Shown: in pieces, positions 19,344 to 27,858 of the stretch
How the letters are laid out: every line of letters begins with the position of its first letter
How positions within the stretch are numbered: position 1 is the first letter of the stretch
From: Prorocentrum cordatum
Taxonomy: Eukaryota; Sar; Dinophyceae; Prorocentrales; Prorocentraceae
DNA: 27,858 nt
Assembly: GCA_963575745.1 (NCBI GenBank)
Contig: CAUYUJ010004967.1
Location: 37,501 to 65,358, forward strand
Reading direction: 5' to 3'
Notes under the pieces: generated by a model
What the model was told of the DNA's origin: nothing
What the model saw: the letters and a program-made list of their open reading frames with translations, nothing else
Database searches by the model: none
Program-made: the position numbers and the translations under genes

Positions 19344-19612
19344 CAGGAAACTGGACGAAACAGGGGATCCAAGAAATGAATGTGAAAGAAGGTGCACGGT
19401 TAAAGTGCTGACCGAAAAGTAACTGCCTTGAACCTGAAGAAGCTGTGTTAGCGCTGCCTTTCAGACCCTTGAGCCAGTCTGGGGGGCGCCTCCGATGATG
19501 GGCGTTGCCGAAGAGTTTCCCTCTAGACATGTCTTTCGAGTGGGAAAAGACCTGGGGAGCGGAAACAAATCAAGAACCCCTTCCCGCAAAGGGGAACTGC
19601 TTCTCAAACAAA
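19344..19612. other. 5' region of the propeller gene
   Basis: Non-repetitive sequence between the gene's ATG and the first higher-order repeat. Apart from the relic-leader candidate I see no promoter element; dinoflagellate genes usually lack a TATA box. Confidence 0.5.
19468..19482 (-). other. Possible relic dinoflagellate spliced leader
   Basis: On the gene's strand, 125 bases before the ATG, the sequence is CCAGACTGGCTCAAG. The relic form of the dinoflagellate spliced leader is CCATTTTGGCTCAAG. Twelve of 15 bases match, including nine in a row at the 3' end. Relics like this arise when a trans-spliced mRNA is reverse-transcribed and reinserted (established knowledge). The lack of introns in the gene fits that. 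Confidence 0.5.
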
Positions 19613-21005
19613 CATGATCGACCCACGAACCCGGAAAGGAATATAGAAATGTAACGCATGGCGACGTTTTCAAAGACACCTGATTGGGTGACGGGCAAGT
19701 GCAATGCTGATTGTATCGATCTTGATGTACCGTGCCGAGGGCTGTGCTGTGCTACGCCGTGCTGAATTGCGATGTGCCATGCCGCGGTTGTGCTCTATAG
19801 CGTCGTGGATCGAGTCTTCCTTTGCATCCGAGTCCTGACCGAACTGACCTGGATCTTAAGCTCGAGCTGCCTGAACAAATATTAGCTGCCCCAGAGCTAA
19901 TTGACAAGGGGGCATGCCAGGAGGACGCGCCGCGAAACGTCCCAAGGGACGCGCCAGGCGGCGTGCCAGGGGACGTGCCATGGGGTCGCACCGCCGGACG
20001 TGCCAAAGGGACGCGCTACGGAACGTGCCAATGGACGTGCCACGGAATGTGCCAAGGGACGCGCCACGCGACGTGCCAGGGGGACTCGCCAAGGGACGCC
20101 CCACGGAACGTGCCAAGTTGCAATGCTGAGTGTATCGATCTTGATGTACCGTGCCGAAATCTGTGCTGTGCTGCGCCGTGCCGAATCGCGATGTGCCATG
20201 CCGCGATTGTGCTCTATAGCCTCGTGGATCGAGTCCCCCCTTGCATCCGAGTCCTGACCGAACTGATCTGGATCTCAAGCTCGAGCTGCCTGAACACATA
20301 GTAGCTGCCCCAGAGCTAATTGACAAGGGGACATACCAGGAGGACGCGACGCGGAACGTCTCAAGGGACCCGCCAAGCGACGTGCCAAGGGACGTGCCAT
20401 GGGGACGCACCGCGGGACGTGCCAAGGGGACGCGCTACGGAACGTGCTGGGGACAAGCGTTTCGCTCGAGACATCCTGCCAACATCCTCAGAATTCCTGC
20501 GCGCGGGACGCGGCACGCGCGAGACATCCTCAAAATTCTTGCGAGCGGGACGTGAAAACAAGCATTTCGCCTGAGACATCTTCTGAATTCTGGACCCCCC
20601 ACGAGGACCCCCACGAGGCCCCCGCTCGAGACATCCCCAAATTTTGCAAAACCAGCGTTTCGCTCGAAACGTCTTCAACAAATAATGAAAAACAAGCATT
20701 TCGCTCGAGACATCCTGCCAAAATCCAAGGAAGTCCTGGCAAAACGAGCGAATTAGTCGAGACATCCTCGACATTCCTGCGCGCGGGACGCGGCACGCGC
20801 GAAACATCATCGGAATTCCTGCGCGCGGGGCGCTTTTCCGTGTCGCGGTCGGCTCTGCAAAACCAGCGTTTCGCTCGAGACATCCTCAACAAATTCTGAA
20901 AACAAGCGTTTCGCTCGAGACATCCCCAACTCTGCAAAACCAGCGTTTCGCTCGAGACATCCTCAACAAAGTCTGAAAAACAAGCGTTTCGCTAGGGACA
21001 TCCTC
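19613..21005 (+). repeat. Higher-order repeat, copy 1
   Basis: It consists of a header (CATGATCGACCCACGAACCC), two R1 units at 19700 and 20119 (period 419), then an array of the core CGTTTCGCTCGAGACATCC from about 20455. R1 has TGCAATGCTGA-TGTATCGATC, a GTGCTGTGCTGCGCCG part, a CTCTATAGC-TCGTGGATCGAG part and a ladder of ACGTGCCAAGGG units. Array members are spaced about 36-42 bases, some as variants (GCCTGAGACATC). GAATTCCTGCGCGCGGGACG segments lie between. Frames on both strands are repeat translations. Confidence 0.9.
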
Positions 21006-21370
21006 CAAAATAATTCCGCCGGCCCTACTCCCGCACGTAATTTATCGCAGAATAATTTCGCCGGCCCATCAGCCGTCAGATCCGGGGGTAAACCTCTAAA
21101 AGAGAACCCTGGGCTCGAGCCCTTTCGGGGAAAAAACTTTGAAAAGGACCCCCCCCCCACTAGAAATCCGCTCTAAAGGGCGAAACCACTTCTGGAGAGG
21201 ACCCCCCCTACAAATCCCAATCTAGAGAAGGAGAAACCTTCCCTAGAGCAGGATAACCATTAGACACCTATTCAAAATGCGGAGAACCCTCTCTAGAGAA
21301 GGACCTCCCCCCCTTCAGAAACTTCTCGAAGAGAAAATCTTGCTCTTCCGGAGGGGGTAGAAATTGAAAA
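21006..21370 (+). repeat. CGCCGGCC-containing interruption and CTCTAGAGAAGG segment
   Basis: AATAATTCCGCCGGCC and AATAATTTCGCCGGCCC lie about 40 bases apart around TTATCGCAG. They are followed by CAGATCCGGGGGTAAAC and AAAGAGAACCCTGGG, then several GAGAAGGA/CTCTAGAG elements with short C runs. It is absent between copies 2 and 3, so it looks inserted. The first part recurs at 24066-24150, 26116-26330 and 27733-27790. Confidence 0.7.
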
Positions 21371-22704
21371 CATGATCGACCCACGAACCCGGAAAGGAAT
21401 ATAGAACTGTAACACATGGCAGCGTTTTCAAAGACACCTGATTGGGTGACGGGCAAATGCAATGCTGAGTGTATCGATCTTGATGTACCCTGCCAAGGGC
21501 TGTGCTGTGCTGCGCCGTGCTGAATTGCGATGTGCCATGGCGCGACTGTGCTCTATAGCGTCGTGGATCGAGTCCTCCTTTGCATCCGAGTTCTGACCGA
21601 ACTGATCTGGATCTTAAGCTCGAGCTGCCTGAACACATAGTAGCTGCCCCAGAGCTAATGGACAGGGGAACATGCCAGGAGGACGCGCCGCGAAACGTCC
21701 CAAGGGATGCGCCAGGCGACGTGCCAGGGGACGTGCCATGGGGTCGCACCGCGGGACGTGCCAAGGGGACGCGCTACGGAACGTGCCAATGGATGTGCCA
21801 CGGGATGTGCCAGGGGACGCGCCACGCGACGTGCCAGGGGGACTCGCCAAGGGACGCCCCACGGAACGTGCCAAGGAACGTGCCAAATTGCAATGCTGAG
21901 TGTATCGATCTTGATGTACCGTGCCGAAATCAGTGCTGTGCTGCGCCGTGCTGAATTGCGATGTGCCATGGCGCGATTGTGCTCTATAGCCTCGTGGATC
22001 GAGTCCTCCTTTGCATCCGAGTCCTGACCGAACTGATCTGGATCTTAAGCTCGAGCTGCCTGTACACATAGTAGCTGCCCCAGAGCTAATTGACAAGGGG
22101 AACATGCCAGGAGGACGCGACGCAGAACGTCTCAAGGGACGCGCCAGGCGACGTGCCAGGGGACGCGCCATGGGGACGCAACGCGGGACGTGCCAAGGGG
22201 ACGCGCTACGGAACGTGCTGGGGACAAGCGTTTCGCTCGAGACATCCTATCACAATCATCCGAATTCCTACGCGCGGGACGCGGCACGCGCGAGACATCC
22301 TCGGAATTCCTGCGAGCGGGACACGAAAACAAGCATTTCGCCTGAGACATCCTTTGAATTCTGGCCCCCCACGATGCCACCGCTCGAGACATCCCCCAAT
22401 TTTGCAAAACCAGCGTTTCGCTCGAGACATCCTCAACAAATTATGAAACACAAGCGTTTCGCTCGAGACATCCTGTCAAAATCCAAAGAAATCAAAATTC
22501 CTGCGCGCGGGACGCGGCACGCGCGAGACATCCTCGGAATTCCTGCACGAGGAGCGCTTTTCCGTGTCGCGGTCGGCTCTGCAAAACCAGCGTGTCGCTC
22601 GAGACATCCTCAACAAATTCTGAAACCAAGCGTTTCGCTCGAGACATCCCCAACTATGCAAAACCAGCGTTTCGCTCGAGACATCCTCAACAAATTATGA
22701 AAAA
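21371..22704 (+). repeat. Higher-order repeat, copy 2 (complete, 1,334 bp)
   Basis: Header at 21371, R1 units at 21458 and 21889 (period 431), core array from about 22220. It joins copy 3 directly at 22704/22705 without a spacer. This defines the full repeat length. Confidence 0.9.
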
Positions 22705-24065
22705 CATGATCGACCCACGAACCCGGAAAGGAATGTAGAACTGTAACACATGGCAGCGTTTTCAAAGACACCTGATTGGGTGACGGGCAAATGCAATACT
22801 GAAGGTATCGATCTTGATGTACCCTGCCGAGGGCTGTGCTGTGCTGCGCCGTGCTGAATTGCGATGTGCCATGGCGCGACTGTGCTCTATAGCCTCGTGG
22901 ATCGAGTCCTCCTTTGCATCCGAGTCCTGACCGAACTGATCTGGATCTTAAGCTCGAGCTGCCTGAACACATAGTAGCTGCCCCAGAGCTAATGGACAGG
23001 GGAACATGCCAGGAGGACGCGCCGCGAAACGTCCCAAGGGATGCGCCAGGCGACGTGCCAGGGGACGTGCCATGGGGTCGCACCGCGGGACGTGCCAAAG
23101 GGACGCGCTACGGAACGTGCCAATGGATGTGCCACGGAATGTGCCAGGGGACGCGCCACGCGACGTGCCAAGGGGACTCGCCAAAGGACGCCCCACGGAA
23201 CGTGCCAAGGAACGTGCCAAGTTGCAATGCTGAGTGCATCGACCTTGATGTACCGTGCCGAAATCAGTGCTGTGCTGCGCCGTGCTGAATTGCGATGTGC
23301 CATGGCGCGACTGTGCTCTATAGCCTCGTGGATCGAGTCCTCCTTTGCATCCGAGTCCTGACCGAACTGATCTGGATCTTAAGCTCGAGCTGCCTGAACA
23401 CATAGTAGCTGCCCCAGAGCTAATGGACAGGGGAACATGCCAGGAGGACGCGACGCAGAACGTCTCAAGGGACGCGCCAAGCGACGTGCCAAGGGACGTG
23501 CCATGGGGACGCATCGCGGGACGTGCCAAGGGGACGCGCTACGGAACGTGCTGGGGACAAGCGTTTCGCTCGAGACATCCTGTCAAAATCATCCGAATTC
23601 CTACGCGCGGGACGCGGCACGCGCGAGACATCCTCGGAATTCCTGCGAGCGGGACGTGAAAACAAGCATTTCGCCTGAGACATCCTTTGAATTCTGGCCC
23701 CCCACGAGGCCACCGCTCGAGACATCCTCCAATTTTGCAAAACCAGCGTTTCGCTCGAGACATCCTCAACAAATTATGAAAAACAAGCGTTTCGCTCGAG
23801 ACATCCTGTCAAAATCCCAAGAAATCCAAATACCCGCGCGCGGGACGCGGCACGCGCGAGACATCCTTGGAATTCCTGCGCGAGGGGCGCTTTTCCGTGT
23901 CGCGGTCGGCTCTGCAAAACCAGCGTGTCGCTCGAGACATCCTCAACAAATTCTGAAACCAAGCGTTTCGCTCGAGACATCCCCAACTCTGCAAAACCAG
24001 CGTCTCGCTCGAGACATCCTCAACAAATTCTGAAAAACAAGCGTTTCGCTCGAGACATCCTCAAA
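22705..24065 (+). repeat. Higher-order repeat, copy 3
   Basis: Header at 22705, R1 units at 22792 and 23223 (period 431), core array from about 23555. Very similar to copy 2, with scattered substitutions, so the two look like a relatively recent tandem duplication. Confidence 0.9.
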
Positions 24066-24880
24066 AATAATTTCGCCGGCCCTACTCCGTGCGTGCCCGC
24101 TCGCAAAATAATTTCGCCGGCCCAAGTCGCAGGGGGGCCGGGGGGTTAACCTACTAACATGCCAGGAGGACGCGCCGCGAAACGTCCCCAGGGACGCGCC
24201 AGGCGACGTGCCAAGGGACGTGCCATGGGGTCGCACCGTAGGCCGTGCCAAGGGGACGCGCTACGGGACATCCTCAAAATTCCTGCGCGCGGGACGTGGC
24301 ACGCGCGAGACATCTTCCGAATTCCTGCGAGCGGGACGTGAAAACAAGCATTTCGCCTGAGACATCCTCTGAATTCTGGCCCCCCACGAGGCCCCCGCTC
24401 GAGACATCCCCAAGTTTGCAGAAACCAGCGTTTCGCTCGAGACATCCTCAACAAATTATGAAAAACAAGCGTTTCGCTCGAGACATCCGGTCAAAATTCT
24501 AAGAAATCCTGACAAAACAAACGAATTAGTCGAGACATCCTCGAAATTCCTGCGCGCGGGACGCGGCCCGCGCGAGACATCCTTGGAATTCCCGCGAGCG
24601 GGACACGAAAACAAGCATTTCGCCTGAGACATCCTCTGAATTCTGGCCCCCCGCTCGAGACATCTCCAAATTTTGCGAAAACCAGCGTTTCGCTCGAGAC
24701 ATCCTCCACAAACTATGTAAAATAAGCGTTTCGCTCGAGACATCCTGCCAAAGTTCTAAGAAATCCTGACAAAACAAGCGAATTAGTCGAGACATCCTCG
24801 AAATTCCTGCGCGCGGGACGCGGCACGCGCGAGACATCCTCGGAATTCCTGCGCGCGGGGCGCTTTTCCGCGTCGCGGTC
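24066..24880 (+). repeat. CGCCGGCC interruption then truncated higher-order repeat, copy 4
   Basis: AATAATTTCGCCGGCCC pairs lie at 24066-24123. From 24155 an R1 fragment (GCCAGGAGGACGCGCCGCG) appears without a header, shortens abruptly to GGACATCCTC, and goes straight into the core array to about 24880. Both R1 units are mostly missing. Confidence 0.8.
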
Positions 24881-25050
24881 GGGGCTCCAGACCCCGTTAT
24901 TTGTCGAGGATTCTGCGAAAAACGCTCCGCACCCTTTTTTACGAGGGAAAACGGGGTCTGCGGACCCCGTTTTTTATCGAGGATCCGAAATGGGGGGCGC
25001 ACTTTCCTCGAGCGGGCACGCACGAAACGCACTTTTTCAACAAAAAAAAT
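24881..25050. other. GACCCCGTT direct repeats with a perfect hairpin
   Basis: The segment GACCCCGTT-TTT-TCGAGGA occurs at about 24892 and 24963. The second lies in a perfect 11-bp stem (AAAACGGGGTC, loop TGCG, GACCCCGTTTT) at 24948-24973. It resembles a bacterial terminator in shape only; in this eukaryotic setting I treat it as a repeat hairpin. Confidence 0.6.
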
Positions 25051-25300
25051 CATGATGGACCCACGAACCCGGAAAGGGATATAGACATGTGCAGCATGGT
25101 CACGTTTTCACGATATCCAACTGGGCGACACCTCACGAAACATCCCACGAGACACCCCGCGAAACATCCCAGGAGACACCTCACGAAACAACCCACGAGA
25201 CACCTCACGAAACATTCCACGAGACACCCCGTGAAACATTCCACGAGACACCCCACGAACAGGCAACCACTCAACCAGACACCCCACGAAACATTCCACG
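25051..25300 (+). repeat. Diverged header and ~22-bp CACGAAACATCC repeats
   Basis: CATGATGGACCCACGAACCC at 25051 is a diverged copy of the higher-order-repeat header. From about 25130 units of the form CACGAAACATCCCACGAGAC repeat with a period near 22-24 bases. Confidence 0.75.
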
Positions 25301-25312
25301 GGGGTGCGACTG

Positions 25313-26051
25313 GGTGTGGTCGTGCTGGGGTGTGGTCGTGCTGGAATATGGTCGTGTTGGGGTGTGGTCGTGCTGGGGTGTGGTCGTGCTGGGGGGTGGT
25401 CGTGCTGGGGTGTGGTCGTGCTGGGGGGGTGGACGTGCTGGGGGGTGGTTGTGCTGGGGCGTGGTCGTGCTGGGGCGTGGTCGTGCTGGGGCGTGGTCGT
25501 GCTGGGGTGTGGTCGTGCTGTGGTGAGGTCGTGCTGGGGTGTGGTCGTGCTGGGGTGTGGTCTTGCTGGGGTGGGGCCGTGCTGGGGTGTGGTCGTGCTG
25601 GGGGGTGGTCGTGCTGGGGGGTGGTCGTGCTGTGGTGGGGTCGTGCTGGGGTGGGGTCGTGCTGGGGTGTGGTCGTGCTGGGGTGTGGTCGTGCTGGGGT
25701 GTGGTCGTGCTAGGGTGGGGTCGTGCTGGGGTGGGGTCGTGCTGGGGTGTGGTCGTGCTGGGGTGTGGTCGTGCTGGGGTGTGGTCGTGCTGGGGCGTGG
25801 TCGTGCTGGGGTGGGGTCGTGCTGGGGTGGGGTCGTGCTGGGGTGTGGTCGTGCTGGGGTGGTCCGCACCCTGTGATTTATCGATCGGGTCGTGCTGGGG
25901 TGTGGTCGTGCTGGAGCTGGGGTGTGGTCGTGCTGGGGTGTGGTCGTGCTGGGGTGTGGTCGTGCTGGGGTGTGGTAGTGCTGGGGCGTGGTCGTGCTGG
26001 GCGTGGTCGTGCTGGGGTGTGGTCATGCTGGGGGTGTGGTCGTGCTGAGGT
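25313..26051 (+). repeat. 16-bp minisatellite GTGGTCGTGCTGGGGT
   Basis: About 45 head-to-tail units with point variants (GGGGTGGG, GGGGCGTG, GCTGTGGT). Sixteen is not a multiple of three, so each frame repeats every 48 bases and three + frames and two - frames are open for hundreds of codons. A 26-base non-minisatellite insert sits at 25864-25889. Confidence 0.95.
25864..25889 (+). repeat. 26-bp direct repeat, left copy
   Basis: It starts CCGCACCCTGTGATTTATCG and ends ATCGGG. The identical sequence occurs at 26055-26080. The 165 bases between are minisatellite, so either that block was bracketed by insertion or the minisatellite was copied with the edge element. Confidence 0.85.
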
Positions 26052-26054
26052 GTC

Positions 26055-26080
26055 CCGCACCCTGTGATTTATCGATCGGG
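26055..26080 (+). repeat. 26-bp direct repeat, right copy
   Basis: Identical to 25864-25889. It marks the right end of the minisatellite and is followed by a single core element (CGTTTCGCTCGAGACATCC) at about 26093. Confidence 0.85.
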
Positions 26081-26328
26081 ATTTCAAAAACAAGCGTTTC
26101 GCTCGAGACATCCTCAAATTTTAATTCGCCGGCCTCCTTCGACCTCGATATTTATCAGGGAAAAAATTCGCCGGCCTCCTTCAAGTTGGCACCGGGGGAT
26201 TAGGTTTACCAACTAAAAGAGAACCCTGGGCCGGCGCCCTTTCCGGGAAAAATCAGCACTTTACCTCGTTATTTATCGCAAATAATTTCGCCGGCGCTTG
26301 ACCCGTCAGATCCGGGGGTAAACGGCTA
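26081..26328 (+). repeat. Core element plus CGCCGGCC segments
   Basis: One core element, then AATTCGCCGGCCTCC twice, AAAGAGAACCCTGGGCCGG, TTATCGCAAATAATTTCGCC, and CAGATCCGGGGGTAAAC. The order resembles 21050-21130 and again immediately precedes a higher-order-repeat header. Confidence 0.75.
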
Positions 26329-27735
26329 CATGATCGACCCACGAACCCGGAAAGGAATGTAGAACTGTAACACATGGCAACGTTTCAAAGACACCTGACT
26401 GGGTGACGGGCAAATGCAATGCTGAGTGTATCGATCTTGATGTACCCTGCCGAGGGCTGTGCTGTGCTGCACCGTGCTGAATTGCGATGTGCCATGGCGC
26501 GATTGTGCTCTATAGCGTCGTGGATCGAGTCCTCCTTTGCATCCGAGTCCTGCTCGAACTGATCTGGATCTTAAGCTCGAGCTGCCTGAACACATAGTAG
26601 CTGCCTCACAGCTAAGTGACAGGGGAACATGCCAGGAGGACGCGCCGCGAAAAGTCCCAAGGGATGCGCCAGGCGACGTGCCAGGGGACGTGCCATGGGG
26701 ACGCACCGCGGGACGTGCCAAGGGGACACGCTACGGAACGTGCCAATGGATGTGCCACGCGATATGCCAGGGGACGCGCCGCGCGACGTTCCAGGTGGAT
26801 TCGCCAAGGGACGCCCCACGGAACGTGCCAAGGGACGTGCCAAGTTGCAATGCTGAGTGTATCGATATTGATGTACCGTGCCGAGGGCTGTGCTGTGCTG
26901 CGCCGTGCTGAATTGCGATGTGTTATGCCTCGATTGTGCTCTATAGCGTCGTGGATCAAGTCCTCCTTTGCATCCGAGTCCTGACCGAACTGATCTGGAT
27001 CTTAAGCTCGAGCTGCCTCAGCACATAGTAGCTGCCCTAGAGCTAAGTGACAGGGGAACATGCCAGGAGGACGCGACGCGGAACGTCTCAAGGGACCCGC
27101 CAAGCGACGTGCCAAGGGACGTGCCATGGGGACGCACAGCGGGACGTGCCAAGGGGACGCGCTACGGAACGTGCTGGGGACAAGCGTTTCGCTCGAGATA
27201 TCCTGCCGACATCCTCATAATTCCTGCGCGCGGGACGCGGCACGCGCGAGACATCCTCGGAATTCCTGCGAGCGGGATGTGAAACCAAACATTTCGCCTG
27301 AGACATCCTCTGAATTCTGGACCCCTACGAGGCCCCCCGCGAGGCCCCCGCTCGAGACATCCCCCAATTTTGCAAAACCAGCGTTTCGCTCGAGACATCC
27401 TCAACAAATGTTGAAACAACAAGCGTTTCGCTAGAGACATCCTGTCAAAATCCAACGAAATCCTGGCAAAACAAGCGAATTAGTCAACACATCCTCAAAA
27501 TCCCTGCGCGCGGGACGCGGCACGCGCGAGACATCCTCGGAATTCCTGCGCGCGGGGCGCTTTTCCGCGTCGCGGTCAGCTCTGCAAAACCAGCGTTTCG
27601 CTCGCGAAATCCTCAACAAATTCTGAAAACAATCGTTTCGCTCGAGACATCCCCAACTCTGCAAAACCAGCGTTTCGCTCGAGACATCCTCAACAAATTC
27701 TGAAAAACAAACGTTTCGCTAGGGACATCCTCAAA
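26329..27735 (+). repeat. Higher-order repeat, copy 5
   Basis: Header at 26329, R1 units at 26414 and 26846 (period 432), core array from about 27180. Complete in structure, slightly diverged from copies 2 and 3. Confidence 0.9.
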
Positions 27736-27858
27736 AATAATTCCGCCGGCCCTACTCCCGCACGTAATTTATCGCAGAATAATTTAAGCGTGGGCTCTAC
27801 AGACCCCCAAGAGACCCTCCAAGAGAACCCCCAGAGACCCCCCCACGCAAGGCTCTAA
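27736..27858 (+). repeat. CGCCGGCC segment and CCAAGAGACC tail at window end
   Basis: AATAATTCCGCCGGCCC and TTATCGCAGAATAATTT as at 21006, then a short ladder of CCCCCAAGAGACCC units. The segment runs off the window. Confidence 0.6.

Noticed and set aside
20455-21005. CRISPR-like look: short conserved repeats at ~36-42 base spacing
   Set aside because: The spacers are themselves repeated, the core varies, it lies in a higher-order satellite, and there are no cas genes or leader. The context is eukaryotic.
24948-24973. Intrinsic bacterial terminator (GC stem followed by T run)
   Set aside because: No gene ends here, the element is part of a duplicated repeat, and the window is eukaryotic.
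25108-26067. Several 110-250-codon frames in the minisatellite
   Set aside because: The 16-bp unit contains no stop in these frames, so they are a by-product of the repeat.
19613-27735. tRNA, 5S or spliced-leader RNA genes inside the higher-order repeat
   Set aside because: I looked for cloverleaf-type GTTCGA arms and the leader with its donor and found no convincing match. A covariance-model scan would settle it.

Overview
The window reads as nuclear DNA of a GC-rich, very repeat-rich eukaryote. A dinoflagellate is the best guess (inference, roughly 60% sure). Three things point that way: two reverse-strand genes resembling families I associate with dinoflagellates (a GDPH/von-Willebrand-D-like protein with a GT-AG intron, and a secreted protein of seven propeller-like repeats); a 15-base element upstream of the second gene that matches the relic dinoflagellate spliced leader at 12 of 15 positions; and the dominance of simple-sequence and higher-order repeats. 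There are no bacterial operons, tRNAs, rRNAs, CRISPR arrays or insertion sequences. Most long open frames are stop-free by-products of GC-rich repeats.

Layout. 1-6470 is a mosaic of five repeat modules: A (about 340 bp, CTTGG-rich), B (GGA/GATGAC), C (GAGCTC palindromes), D (CTG-rich), and a hairpin array at 3363-4060. The order A-B-C-B'-A'-D-B'' occurs twice (about 1-3362 and 4560-6470), and each A-B-C-B'-A' part is a large inverted repeat. 6671-7164 holds a possible coding exon broken at an eight-A run. 7143-8429 is GAT/CAC microsatellite, unassigned sequence, a TCC tract and a 143-base poly-C run. 8430-10955 holds one possible coding stretch and two decayed, divergently arranged copies of one unrecognised gene.

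10960-14515 is nested tandem repeats ending in a 64-bp satellite. 14950-16610 holds the split GDPH gene. 16685-18200 is a triple 380-bp tandem plus a degenerate CCAAGA ladder. 18201-19343 is the one convincing intact gene. 19613-27858 is a higher-order repeat (header, two ~430-bp R1 units, then an array of a 19-base core) in five full or partial copies, interrupted by CGCCGGCC segments and a 16-bp minisatellite at 25313-26051.

The confident coding content is therefore two reverse-strand genes, both apparently secreted or extracellular-type proteins, in a sea of repeats. Nothing shows that they act in one pathway. The most unusual material is structural DNA: alternating hairpins joined by CAATCGATTG, a core motif shared in opposite orientation by two satellite regions several kilobases apart, and the paired inverted blocks.
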